From the NCBI RefSeq assembly GCF_000218685.1, contig NW_006763300.1:517360-581359 (forward strand): a stretch of DNA of 64,000 nt, in the 5' to 3' direction. Under the pieces are notes generated by a model. It ran no database searches. It was not told where the DNA came from and was given only the letters and a program-made list of their open reading frames with translations. Source of the stretch: Serpula lacrymans var. lacrymans S7.9 (taxonomy: Eukaryota; Basidiomycota; Agaricomycetes; Boletales; Serpulaceae). Positions 23,521 to 35,025 of this stretch are shown here, in pieces. The translations under genes and the position numbers were made by a program. Each line of letters starts with the position of its first letter. The stretch's first letter is position 1.

Positions 23521-24771
23521 TGTGAAAGAAAAAGGCGCGCAATAAAGCGAATATAATTTTTTGGTTGAATTTTCTGTTTTTGTGAGCGGTTAAATAATCG
23601 GAGCAGTGGCAAAAGATCGTTATCGGACAAGACCTCCTCGATGACTCGGGCTCGAGTCGGAGGTCCGTATCCGTCCAAGCCTTAACCCTAGAACAAGGTC
23701 CGGGATTAGCCTTGTCGTGCTATCGATAGAGCTCAAAGACACGTCCGGCGAGGTCCTTTCCTGAGCTGACCCTGTGATACTCCTGTGACTTATTCAAATC
23801 CATTCATCATGCCATCCCACAATGCCTGACGGCAACAGAGATGCTTTTGCCCCAAGCTGCCCGGTTAGATACGAGATCAAAACACGCCGTGATTTGTTAT
23901 ACATAGGATGATAACTTACGAGGCGGGCCAGTCACCGGTAGTCCTCCATTTGTCAAAGCCAATGCATACCCACTGCATATCACAGGGCAATCAAGAACTC
24001 TAGTGCGGCATTGCGCAGGTACTATCCGGTCCTACCTCTAGAATACTTTTCATGTCCATTGAACTTTACGATCAAGCTCGAGCAGTGTAACGACCGCACT
24101 GACACAGCATTGAAAGTGGATGAAAGAAGGAGAAACGCTTGGAAGCACGCGGGTTTCAGCGACCATCGGACCAGGATGGATCTGAGCCTACGCAAGGTCA
24201 TAGCGCTCCGCAGCTGATAGTTTGGGAACAGCATCATGGATGTGTTCGATGTAAGTTGGAAAAAGTGAAGCGCAGGGTGTTAGCGCGCTGTGTGTACGGC
24301 AACGTGGTGCTTAACCCATATTGAGCGGAAAACCAGTGTCGGGCAGAGAAGAACAGGGTGTGGAATAAAAAGAGTTAAAATACACAGGAGGCGTCAGGAT
24401 GGAAGTAAGTTGCGAGGACACGGGTACGGACGCGTTTGTGTTCGGCAAAAGATGTAGAAACAAGGCTCTGGCAGGAATGATGATCACCGAGGGAACTTCG
24501 GTGGAAGTGACGGTAGTTATACAAACAGGGCATGTTCGTGCAAAAGATGCGGTCTCAGATGGACCGTGAAAAGAAATGGAGAAAAATAATTATTTGATAG
24601 GACTGAGGAACTGAGATATGAGATGACATGTTCACATAGGAGGTGGTGTAGGGACGCCGGGTGTTACGAGGCAGGAAGAAGACTTTTTTTGAAATGGGAA
24701 GAAAGGATAATATTGAAAAAGGTGTGAGAACGTGAGTAGGGGGGAAGTTGGTATGGTAAAGAAGGGGTAAA
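23521..24771. other. intergenic region, no gene recognised
   Basis: About 1.25 kb upstream of PDX1 and downstream of mL49. Open frames are short (60-70 codons) and none resembles a known family. No tRNA, tandem repeat or inverted repeat stands out. It presumably holds the PDX1 promoter near 23521-23800. Confidence 0.4.
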
Positions 24772-25212
24772 CTAAAAGCCCTTTGCCACGAGCCAGTGCA
24801 TGACATCGTTTTTCCATCGACCTCCTGTCAAAACGATATTTCTCTGTGCGACGACGTCTACTTTGAGACGAGAAGCACTGGGAGAGCCAGGTTTGAAAAG
24901 GGATTTTCTGAGAGAGTCTGCGAGGAACTGTGTGAAAAAAGAAGGGGGCCATGAGTGATAGGGACGGAGAGATGTGGATGGACAGACGTTGATGTTTCCG
25001 TGTACGTTGCGTATGAGGACGAGATGCCTCGTGCCACCGTTACGGATGTCTGTGTATACGGGAAGGGAGGCACGGGAGTTGCGCCTGACGAAATACGGAT
25101 AGTGGCAGAGCTTTACGGTGGGGCGAGGCGGTGGAGAGGATTGGGGTGTGAGGTGGGAGTAGGAGGGTGTGGATCGAATGGGACCGAGGAATGGGACAAG
25201 ATGCCTGTACAT
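24772..25212 (-). CDS. IMG2: mitochondrial large ribosomal subunit protein mL49 (Img2)
   Basis: Two exons with one intron of about 60 bases, near 24927-24987, joining GNIN to FLADSLRKSLF. Diagnostic sequence is YPYFVRRNSRASLPVYTDI, NGGTRHLVLIRNVHGNIN and, at the end, VVAQRNIVLTGGRWKNDVMHWLVAKGF, which is the conserved mL49/Img2 pattern ending in GF. The N-terminal 35 residues (MYRHLVPFLGPIRSTPSYSH) are basic, hydroxylated and acid-free, consistent with mitochondrial import. The start is the first Met of the frame. The gene is divergent from the basic-protein gene at 25410. Confidence 0.9.
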   Translation of the reverse strand: MYRHLVPFLGPIRSTPSYSHLTPQSSPPPRPTVKLCHYPYFVRRNSRASLPVYTDIRNGGTRHLVLIRNVHGNINVCPSTSLRPYHSWPPSFFTQFLADSLRKSLFKPGSPSASRLKVDVVAQRNIVLTGGRWKNDVMHWLVAKGF

Positions 25213-25409
25213 GTTGTGATGGAGGCGGGAGAGGAAGGAAAATAAAAAAGCGGGTGGTGATCGGTCGGGTAAGTGGAGCGGATATAGATATCCATGCGGC
25301 CTATTCCCTTACGTACCTGTCCTGTTCCTGCTCTGTCCCCTTATCCGACTCGGCCAGTACTTAAATCACCACTTCCCATCATCCCTCCCTCTCCCTCCCT
25401 CCACCACCC

Positions 25410-25929
25410 ATGCATTCCTACCCTCCCTACCCCTACCCCCATCTCCCATCATCCTCGCGCATCATCAGACCACTCCCACTCGCTGATTTCCCCCGCTACC
25501 AGCCCACCCCAGATCTCGACTGTAAGCCCTCTTTCATTTCCCCCTCCTCCCCCCTAACCATAGCCCCACGCAGTTCCTCCCTCTCCCTCAGACACCTGTT
25601 CCTCCCTTTCCACAGATACATCACCTTCCCCCTCTCCACACACCGTCCGCATCGTCTGCGACATCCCCCTCGTCGCTCCCCGTCCCCTCCCCTACCACTC
25701 CCCCACCTTCCTCCACTTTGATCTCCCAGATCCAGACGAAGATCTCTCCCACCCTCCCTACACTCAGCGTCCATCCAAGCGCAAACGCACCACAGACGAC
25801 CATCCACCACCCGCTAAACGACACGCTGCAAAGCCCCCATCACATCCACAGCTCCATCCTCTCATCTCCCATACATCCGCAGCCCGTCGTTCCGCGATAC
25901 ACCCCCACCACAGAATAAGGCGGCGATGA
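25410..25929 (+). CDS. unknown basic, Pro/Ser-rich protein with NLS-like motif
   Basis: Predicted from splice logic: exon 25410-25521, GT-AG intron, exon 25574-25929, giving 155 residues in one frame. The N-terminus MHSYPPYPYPHLPSSSRII is Tyr/Pro-rich. A middle segment has VRIVCDIPLVAPRPLPYHSP, then LHFDLPDPDEDLSHPPY. A bipartite basic stretch (PSKRKRTTDDHPPPAKRH) looks like a nuclear localisation signal. No domain is recognised. The region is very C-rich, so all three forward frames stay open for long stretches. I prefer this frame because the intron preserves it and because the acidic patch next to the basic cluster looks like selected protein sequence. It could be a low-complexity artefact. 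Confidence 0.45.
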
Positions 25930-26711
25930 GCACATCATCCTGTGGCAAATCATATTCCTATATTCGTACGCCGTCGCACCTCGCTCGCTTCGGGCATTAG
26001 GTGAGCCTTCCCTAGCTCCCTCTTATCATCACGTACTCATATCAAAGAACGCCCTACTTTAGCTGCTCCCGCTCTATAGTCCCCACTGTCCATATCCTGA
26101 CTCCTCTCCCCTTCTTTCTTCCATTCAGGAGAGTCGCATTTGTACCATTATAGCCCCATCACATCGCCATCTGCTGGCATACCTTATTCAGGGCACCCCC
26201 CTTGATAGCCGCCGTACTACTCCTACACGTCCTATATTGCAAAAGCACTCTTGCTAATTCTCATGCCCCCGTCGAGCCTATCGGCGTACACCTTGCTGTA
26301 ATGTATTTTTTTCTTCTCTTCATGGCATCATCCATATACATTTCTTCGGACTCATTTAGTTATATTATTCATACGAATGAAGGATTTCTCGGCCCTGCAG
26401 CTCCATTCACCGTCTCAGGGTGACATGCCATCTCCACGTAAACAGAATCAACACGCTTTTCACATACAGTTTTTGCATGGAATGCTCGTCGATAGTTTCA
26501 CTAGCGGCAATTCTTACCGCCTTCTCGGTTATGAGCCAGACTCTTGAGAAGCCCGCTCTGGCTCGACATTACGTTTGGCGTCGACATTTGGACAATATAC
26601 AACTCGGAGCACTTTTGCATTTCAAAAAGCCACACTAACATAGAAGTACATTGTTGTTTCTGTTTCACGATGCAGTCCTTCTTCCTTCCGTCGCCGTCCC
26701 AACCTTTTTTT
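25930..26711. other. intergenic region between two convergent genes
   Basis: About 780 bases between the basic-protein gene and the 3' end of Argonaute. T-rich and C-rich stretches alternate. Only short open frames occur and none is recognised. Confidence 0.45.
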
Positions 26712-29700
26712 TCATATAAAATACATCGTCTTGGCAATTTCTCCATTAAGTTGCCTGTAGCCACTCTTCCATTCATCAATATTGAAAAGCCCTTCGTCCG
26801 ATACTGTCATCGAGTTGTCGTAATCAAGACGGGAATCGAAGTGAAACGCTGCGCGCGCGCAGACGATCTGTAAATAAATAAACACACGAGAGACTGGTTA
26901 GCAACGATAGCGTGCCCCCCAACGGACGGCAATGCAACGCACGTCGGCATCTGTGCAAGGCGCAACGAGGTGAGCCCATGGGCTTTGTCAGAACCAAGAG
27001 TGCATGGGTGGACTCACAATACACAGGCGCCGGGATCGACACTGAGCGCGTCGCACGGGCATATGCGTGGCACAGGGCGAAGGACAGTTCCTGGAGACTT
27101 TTTGATCGGAGCACAGGTGAACATCAAGACACGTTTGATAAACCACAAGGCACGGGAAAATTAACCCACTCTCCAATGTTCTGTTTGTATATATCGTCTC
27201 TCAACACAATGTAATGACTGGGTCTGCTCGCTGTTTGGGTTTTTTCACCAATGCATGAGCTCAGGGAGAACGAGCGAGTTGGTCAACACAAGTGGTACAT
27301 ACTTCCCAACAGTCCGCCATGGGATAGCAGGTAAAAGTCTTGTGCGACAGGATTGCCGATGCCCCTGTCGGCTACGAATCCAGCAGGACAGTTACCGCTC
27401 CTGTCTGCCTGCTGTCTATCATCGTTCAATCAACACGCTGTCCAAAAAAAGTCATCAACTCGCTTTTCGAAAAAAAAGCACTCACTTGTCGGGGAAGAAG
27501 CGAACGTGATGCCTGGACGAAGTCCGAGGTCAAGAACCCACATTTCATCACCAAAAAAAAGTCGAAACATCTATACCTTTTGCCTACTACGATGAACGTG
27601 ATAGCGGGCTTTGGGGTTTGAACCCCTCTCGCTTGCCAGATGGCATCAATGGCGCCTGACGTTGAAACGTCAGCCCATCAACGCCTCAGAGGAAACAGGA
27701 TACAGCCTTACTCTCTATAGCTCCAATCTCTTTCTTGCCGACGACTTCATACTCACCTTCAGACAGCCCGTCCCTGTAAAAGAGAATGCGATCAGGAGCC
27801 CTCCGGTTGATGGCTCCGAATTTGTCCAACGCTTCCTGTGAAAACAAGGAATAAAGAAGGAGGTGACGTTAGCGCTGAAAGGAGATGTGGAACAGGTGTG
27901 GGTGGCGACGCACGCGCATCATGTCTTCCAGATCCTCAATGGCCTCTTGCCTGGGATTCTGGACGCGAGACAAAGCAACGTACTTTACTGCGAATTGATC
28001 GTACGACCAAACCAAGCTGGCGACAGAAGGTTGGTTATGGATACCAACGCCAGGATGTCCGACGTCCGCTCCTACGAAAGATAGTCAGCAAGGACGAGAG
28101 AGAAAGAGAGAACAGTTCATCTACTTACCGACCACCATAAAAGGGCTCTTTTGGAGCGTCGATAAAGCAGCGCAACGGGGAACGGAGTTGTCACCCTTGA
28201 GCCTCACGTTGATTCTGCAGAGGTGTCATGAGCATATCCTAAAATTCAAACCAGGGACCATACTTTAGCGCGACATTGTTACAATATTGGTTGTTAACTC
28301 TGCGTATTTTGTCTTCTCTCTACAAAAATCAAGGTTCAGCGTACAATGTGAATACAAAGAGTGTTGTAATACTTACGATGCACTGCGTGGGTACCTAGTA
28401 AACTCGCGACGTGAGATCGAGAAAATAAGAAACAGAAATGTTGTTGACTCACGCCTCTATCGATGTCACCGAATCGTTTGACAGCGCTTCGGATGTCCGC
28501 AGCGGAAGACGGTAGAATAACAATGATGAGCTGGGGGGCCTTGGGACGCTGGTCAAGCGGTAGCGAAGACACAGACGGACTACGCATCGCCTGCGTCCCA
28601 GCTTCCATCAGATCCTGTTGATTGGTGAGAAACATTCAGACGAAGATGATTCAGTATGGAGAATACTTACATTATTGACGGACGAAGCTCCTACTCCAGA
28701 CTTGATATATCCTACCGGTTTGACACCTGCACGTACCGATATTAGCTGTAGCCATAGAGTTTTGTAAGGTGACACATACGCATTCCTAGAACGTGGATCA
28801 TATATAGATTATAGTGTTTTTAAAGTGACATTATGGACAGGTGACATACCAAGACCAGTCAAGGAGTTTGTGAGTGCGTTCACAAACTCTGATGTGTTCC
28901 TTTCAGCGTTGAACTTGTCAAGGCTATAGTCTACCACGGCCCACGCAGCTAGTGAAGCTGGAGCGAGGAAGCGGCAGTTCATCACGTTCCATGATCCGTT
29001 TCGCGGTTTCTATCAAGCCTAACTGAGCAAGGGGAACAATATTGAATAAGAATAAATGCATTACTTACCACTTTGTTCTCCCCTCCGTACGACATGTCCG
29101 GGGTCGGGAGTACACGTCCATCAATCATCACGGGTGTCGACGAGATAGCCATCTGCGCATTCCTGATGAAGTCGGAATTATTATACTCAAGCACCTGGTG
29201 GCGGTGGTCAGTTAACGTGAGATCACAAACTCGTAGGTGCACTCACCGGGGATCGCGTCTGGCCTACACCCGATTTAATCATATCCAACCGCACATCAGG
29301 TTTCTGGGTCGAAAACTCGACGACTTGTTTCGTTAACTCAGGCGGTACTTTCCTCTTGAATATCTGGCCCTCTATAATAATGCAGAGCTCTGCAGGAATG
29401 ATGACAGAACGGTTCCTGTTCCCGACCTCGATTCCTATGATGTCAGGATGTTGAACCGTGTAGTTGTACACTTGCTGATAGTATTCCTGTCGATGTGTTA
29501 TGAAAGCGATGTCGTAGACCATAAAATACGTTCACATACCGCAACCGTGGAATTAGTGACGTGCCCGTCGGGCATTTGTCTCTCGAACCGAGCTCGGCCA
29601 GCACGTGGAACTAGTCCTCGGATCTGCTTTTTAACTCGTCGATTCTTTATGTGCCCGAGAATGATGAATACGTTTTTGAAGAAGGACTTTAGTTTTCGGA

Positions 29701-30868
29701 AAGCTGGGTCCGTAGGCTCCAACGTCAGTCGTCGCACGTTGTCCTGGGGCATTCCTAGCACATTCATGGCGACCTCTATGAAAGGACCCGATCTGATCCT
29801 GTGGTATATTTTATTAGCCACTCGAGGCTCGAAAATACACGGAAAAATACATTGCAGACGTCGATACGTCGACGTTGACGAGCATCTTCCCTTGGGTTGG
29901 CCGCACACTCCTGTTTACCAAGTTTAAGTATCGGCATCTAGCATATATGCCAAAAATACCGACTGAAAATAACCTCTCCATAATTCGAGGCCGCCCCCGA
30001 TGGTCTTCAAATTGGCTGGGGTGAAATAAGCGCGAGCATTATTGGGATATTTCCTGAAAGTAAGAATGGTCGACGTGAGATATAGAAAAAAAGGATAGAC
30101 CAGAGATATAGAAAAAAAGGATAGACCAGACAACCGTACAGATTCGGTGCTTGACGAATTAGGAATTGAAGCAGGTTCGTCGCCACTAGCACTTGAGGCG
30201 TTTGTTGCCGAAGTGCTCCAGTGATAAATGCGTTCAACGCGCTAATTTTTAAAAATGGTTAGATTGTATGACTATATGCGCTGTATTACAATAAGGTCCT
30301 ACCTGAACTCAACATCGGCAGCAGCGACACTGATTAACTTGACACTAAAGACCCCTGGGGGAGGCCTATCGCCAGAGAAACTTTGGGGAGGCCGGTCAGT
30401 CATTGATACATTGAACTGAAAATCAGAATTCAGATCCGATTGTAAGAGTTTTTTTTGTGAACGATAACATACGTTACCGGATGCCCCTCCAGCCAAGTTC
30501 AGCTTATGAGGAGCATATAGTATCGCTTTTCCGTCGTAAACACACCGCGGCGTAAACACATCAGGGGCTGTATGCGTTTGAAGCCGCTCTATTATTTCTT
30601 GAGAGCGTCGAGCATTTTTGACATCAGGGGAAATTTCTAGTGAAAGAAGGAAGATCAGCAGGTAGTAATTTAACAAAACCCTGAAATACTTACGAACTAA
30701 TAGGATGATCCACCATCAATGCCAAAGATTCTCTTTGATTAATTTAAGAATAAGAATAAGAAGGAACTGTATACCTTCATACTGATAAAATACTCTGGTT
30801 GGCAGTCGTGTAATTTCGAAAGAGTTTGTCGTGACTCTCAAGTCTGTACCGCGGTTGTTTCGAGCCAT
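26712..30868 (-). CDS. AGO: Argonaute family protein (RNA interference)
   Basis: Full-length eukaryotic Argonaute in many small exons. The N domain starts MARNNRGTDLRVTTNSFEIT. Linker and PAZ follow: GGLELWRGYFQSVRPTQGKM, NVDVSTSAMYF, then YNYTVQHPDIIGIEVGNRN and VIIPAELCIIIEGQ. The MID domain has APQLIIVILPSS, AVKRFGDIDRG and PTQC, with the Lys and Gln that hold the guide 5' phosphate. The PIWI domain keeps all slicer residues: Asp in MVVGADVGHPGVG, Glu in PRQEAIEDL, Asp in ILFYRDGLSEG and His in CARAAFHFDSRLD. It also has FIVVGKRHHVRFFP, SRPSHYIVLRDD, ALCHAYARATRSVSIPAPVY and a C-terminal AKTMYFI. It should load small RNAs for quelling-type silencing. The start is the Met next to the conserved RG-rich N-terminus. 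Dicer and RNA-dependent RNA polymerase genes are not in the window. Confidence 0.94.
30077..30128. repeat. 26-base perfect tandem duplication inside an Argonaute intron
   Basis: The unit 30077-30102 (starting gagatatagaaaaaaagg) is repeated exactly at 30103-30128. On the coding (minus) strand it doubles a polypyrimidine tract within the intron between the exons encoding RQAPNL and KYPNNARAYF, just upstream of the acceptor. Its identity suggests a recent slippage event or a collapsed assembly error. Confidence 0.85.
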
Positions 30869-31267
30869 GGTGGATGTTGGCCTACTAGAGCTCAAGGCGA
30901 CTTAGGATCTTATATGTGCGCTTTTCTTTTCGATAGGGCCGAGATCTGTGCTGATATCAGTACTCTGTATCACGAGTATCGACACGTTGTTGCGAATCGC
31001 TCCCATCTTGTGGTTCTGAACCTCACTACATCTTCCGCACGATAATCAGTGCTTCTTTCAGAGATTTAGGGGCAAAGATAACTCGCGATAGGACAAGTCC
31101 GGCATAGCACAGTGTAAATGTGAGGGGAATACGTTAACAAGAAACCTGTTTCCCATACTGGTGCATGCTATAACTTCGCACCGCCATTGGGAAACCAGGC
31201 CGGATGAAAGAACGGTATGGATAAAAAGCACAACCACTCCAAACTACTGCCAATAGATCTAAGCTGC
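30869..31267. other. intergenic region between YPT1 and Argonaute
   Basis: About 400 bases holding the 3' flank of YPT1 and the promoter of Argonaute, both on the minus strand. No coding sequence is seen. Confidence 0.5.
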
Positions 31268-32400
31268 TCAGCAGCAACTCCCAGACTGCGACTGTTGTAC
31301 AGACTGGCCTGGCGTTACTGTCGACGATTTCGCAGCACCTGAAGGCGTAGAAGTCGATCCCATTCTATAATACCATGTAAGAATCTCGAAATCATGATGT
31401 AGATCAACGGCGGCCTACCGGTCCTTGATCTGTTTAGCCATCGTCAAGAAAGCTTGTTCGACATTTGTAGCATTCTTCGCTGAAGTCTCCAGGAAAGGAA
31501 TAGATAGTTGGTCGGCAAATTCCTGTTGAGTGTGTTAAGGCACGGTATGACAAAGCCCAAAACATATCACAATACCTTCGCCACGCTATATTCTACCACC
31601 TTCTTGCTAGTCAAGTCTGACTTGTTGCCAACGAGGAGCTTGTTGACTCCCTCCGATGCATAACGGTCAATCTCTTGCAGCCATTGTTTGACGTTCGTGA
31701 ATGTGTCTAATGTTGCAGTTCAATAGGCAATTCGAGGAAGGAAGAGGGTATTGACAAAGCACCATTGTCAGTAACATCATAAACCACGATAATACCGTGA
31801 GCACCACGGTAGTACGAGGACGTAATTGTGCGGAATCGCTCCTGGCCTATGGAACAAAAATAACACATTGAATAATAGAATTCATCCCTAAAACGATGTG
31901 CAATTACCTGCTGTATCCCACTTTGAGAAATCAAAAGAAGTATTAGTATCTAGCAAGTGACTCATTACAGACCAGACACGCCAAAATGATGGTAGTACAA
32001 GGGAGCGCCACAGCCTTTTCCCGTACATCTGAGTCGCCATATTGTCCTTCGACGTTGGAATCCATAAAGAGTACAGCTCCCATGTATGGGAGTAGATAGT
32101 AGATAGGGATAGAAGGAAAAAGAAAAGTGGACATGACGACGACTTACGATTTGAAGTTTCACGGTCTTTCCCTCCAGTTCGATGGTGCGAATCTTGAAGT
32201 CGACACCAATTGTGCTGATGTAGCTCTCTGTGTATGTGTCGTCCGCGAAACGCAACAAAAGACAGGACTGAAAATGCACATTGTTGTCATGTCACGAAAC
32301 AACGAACGTTGAAAAGAAGATAAAAGCGACGCACCTTGCCGACACCAGAGTCGCCGATGAGGAGGAGCTTGAAGAGATAGTCGTACTCGCTGGTGTGCAT
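31268..32400 (-). CDS. YPT1: Rab GTPase Ypt1/Rab1
   Basis: Small GTPase controlling ER-to-Golgi traffic and autophagosome formation. The N-terminus [19 protein letters not shown] flows into the P-loop [19 protein letters not shown] and the switch [15 protein letters not shown], identical to the Rab1 signature. [20 protein letters not shown] (G3 and switch II), VYDVTDN, NKSDL (G4) and ETSAK (G5) follow. The hypervariable tail is Ser/Thr/Gln-rich and ends SGSCC, a double-cysteine geranylgeranylation site. At least five introns split the gene; one lies between KLQI and WDTAGQE. The length, about 205 residues, is normal. The start is fixed by the conserved EYDYLFK block right after the first Met. 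Confidence 0.95.
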
Positions 32401-33091
32401 GGTGAAGTCGAACGGATGAGCAGAAGAGAATATAGAGAGGATGGCAGACGGAGGAAAGGGTGCAGTTCAAAGGTCGGTGGTGCTGCGTGACGCGTGGCCT
32501 GAGCGTGAAACTAGCCGAAAGCGCCGGAATAAGAGCACGGCCACAAAGGCTATAAGCCACCGTGACAGCTCTTCGCCGTAGACAGCACATTCAGTCCACC
32601 TGCGCCCTTTGTTCTTTGCCAACTCATCCTTATATATCATTTCTAGGTACCACTGAAATGCAACGTTGGACTAGCAGAACATCGGCAAAGACCTGCCAGA
32701 TAAGTATTGCTTCCATTTCACCGAGGTCATCGCATTATCATCAGCGAAGCATACTATCACACATGTAAGTCTATTAGCCAATGTTGTAGAAGACATGCTC
32801 ATTTGTTCTACAGAAATACTACTATTATAGCTAAGTTCGAGGGACGCTACTGGTGCACTCGGTCAGAGTACCTCCCGTATACGTGCAATATATTTATTAT
32901 GGAATAACCAACTCAGTCCGCCGTCACGTTTAAAAGATAACCATCTCCAGATGCTGCTGAAATAGCCCATCGATTATCGTTCGGACCGCACCATTTTCGA
33001 ACACTTCTATATCATTGATCATCAGTTGTTGCAATCCATCCATCTTTCCTCCGCTTGTACTACTTTAGAAGGCATCTCTCTTGTTGCGGTC
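32401..33091. other. divergent intergenic region, YPT1 and aspartic protease
   Basis: About 690 bases between the divergent starts of YPT1 and the aspartic protease. Part may be transcribed: the protease lacks a signal peptide at its first usable Met, so an upstream exon could hide here. No signal-peptide-coding frame could be joined by eye. Confidence 0.4.
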
Positions 33092-34847
33092 ATGGTGCCT
33101 TCACGCGATCACCTGCCATCCTATAGCCAGAGCCATGTTTCAAACTTGTTGAATATGGGCATGCGCCTCTCTTTACGACGTGTACGACGCCGGCAGTCGT
33201 TGCCCCATGTCTTGAATACAGACGCGCCTATATCGAATATACAGGAATTGTGAGTGTTGTTGTATAGCTATCGTTCACAGGCTCAAATGACCTGGGCTCT
33301 CAGTGTTTATCTTATCCCTATCCAGTATGCTCTTCGAATCACACACCACCCCATACTTATGACATTTGAACAGAATCGGCGGTCAAAATTTCTGGGTCAC
33401 TTTTGACACCGGATCGTCTGATCTCGTAAGTCGTTTTCTACTGCCTACTGATTTTACTCACCATTTGCTGCTCGTACTCCAAAGTGGGTCGTATCATCGA
33501 ACTGTACGGATACAGACTGTCACGCCGTCCCAAACTATTCACAGCTGAGTTCGCCGTCGCTCTCACTCTCCACTACTCCATTTCACATCCGTTATTTGAT
33601 GGGCACTGTATTTGGAACCGTAGGCTATGATGATGTCTCGTTGGGACCATACCAGATAGCGTCGCAAACATTTGGTAAGAATGACCTCAAGTTTCTCGTA
33701 ACTGTAAGACCTAATAAACGTTCATCGTAGCAATGGCTAATGAGACCGGCGGACTCGACCTCGCCGCTACTGGTAATTCTGGCCTGCTTGGGCTCGCTTT
33801 CCCGCTGGCGGCGACTATTCCACAAACGGTCGGGAAGACAATTCTTGACACCATATTTGCCCATCTCGATGACCCCTATCGATTCTTCGCATTTAGGCTA
33901 AGCCGTAATGAAACCCAAGACTTGGGCCTTTCTGATTCTTCTTTTACTCTTGGACAGCTGGACTCCGACATTGTAAAGGATATCAATCAGCTGACATTTA
34001 CACCCGTTTTTAGCGTAGGCTGGGGCTCCTACGATTTCTGGAAACTACCTCTCCAAAGTATAACCATCGATAACCTCTCTTTGTCGTTGTCACGTTCGCT
34101 TATTCCTGGGGCCTCCACACCGATAGCTGTGCTCGATAGTGGGACCACGTTGATCTTGGGGCCTACCGTGGACGTAAATGCCTTCTGGGCGGCAGTGGGA
34201 ACAGGTGGAGCTGCGCGATACAATAAACAAACCCAACTTTGGGAAGTACGGTGCGGCAGAGCCGTAGATGTGCGGTTTACACTAGGTAATACTGACACCT
34301 CCAAGGAATATTCAGTCCATCCTGAGGATATAAACTGGGCTGAGGGAGGAACCACGAATGGGTGGTGTACGGGAGGCGTGCAAGCCAATGACAAAGTACG
34401 CTGTTGTATTTTTCCAAGGCCGTGCATGAGTACTAAAGTTAGCAACCTATCCTGTATAAGGTAAATTCTGGTGACTGGCTCCTTGGCGATGTATTTTTGC
34501 GGGTATGATCCGATCTTTGTGCATTTATTGTCTAGTAGCTCACATGGAACGCTACCGCGCAGAACGTGTACGTTGTACATCAGGGCGCAACGTCTTCACA
34601 GCCCCCGATGATTGGCTTGCTCAACTTGACCGATCCATTGCTTTCTGCGACACAGTTTCAACAGGCTCGAGGGCCTGATACGGCACCGCTCCCAGTCGTC
34701 CTCTCAAAGGTTTCCTCGAGCTCTTCTATAGATGTGGACCTCACATGTTCGCTATCTGCACTTGGTGGTGTCTTATGTGGTGCTATTGTGACAGCTGTAG
34801 TATTGCATCTTAAACGACGCTCGAAAAGGCATTTTGTAAGAAAATAG
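33092..34847 (+). CDS. membrane-anchored pepsin-like aspartic protease (family A1)
   Basis: Both catalytic motifs are present: FDTGSSDLWVVSSNC (N-lobe, split by an intron after SSDL) and VLDSGTTLILGP (C-lobe). The N-lobe also shows a flap-region strand MGTVFGTVGYDDVSLGPY. The C-lobe ends DWLLGDVFLRNVYVVHQG, the usual A1 close. After a Ser-rich stalk comes one hydrophobic helix (LGGVLCGAIVTAVVLHL) and a basic tail KRRSKRHFVRK, so the enzyme is probably a type I membrane protein. GPI-anchored yapsins differ from this. The N-terminal propeptide is Arg-rich (RRVRRRQ). The predicted Met start (MVPSRDHLPSYS) gives no signal peptide, and the join before IGGQNFWV lacks the usual few residues, so the first exons are uncertain. 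Confidence 0.8.
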
Positions 34848-35025
34848 CGTAACAGTGAAAGAATACATGTTCTAGTGTTTATCGAGCGTTTATCATAGTA
34901 GTTCAGGCTACATTAAGCGAGTCCAAGGAAAAGCAACATGGGGGGGTTACTTAGTACAACGTACAACAACTCTGAATGGATCAATAGGAGTACATGACGA
35001 AAGTGGATTTGGTGGCTCCGCGGCT

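Noticed and set aside
23640..23720. GC-rich segment with taaccctag, considered as tRNA or telomere-like repeat
   Set aside because: Single copy only, and no cloverleaf can be folded.
24555..25300. Plus-strand Gly/Val/Arg-rich open frame opposite mL49
   Set aside because: It is the shadow of the mL49 gene on the other strand; the minus-strand protein matches a known family and the plus frame does not.
25496..25824. Long minus-strand open frames opposite the 25410 gene (Gly/Arg/Glu-rich)
   Set aside because: They arise from strong C/T strand bias; composition is extreme and no splice or start logic supports them.
27575..27680. tRNA-like sequence (palindromic ggggtttgaacccc and a tgacgtt/aacgtca hairpin)
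   Set aside because: No acceptor stem or anticodon arm fits. On the minus strand the segment is coding sequence of the Argonaute PIWI domain (AIDAIWQARGVQTPKPAITF).
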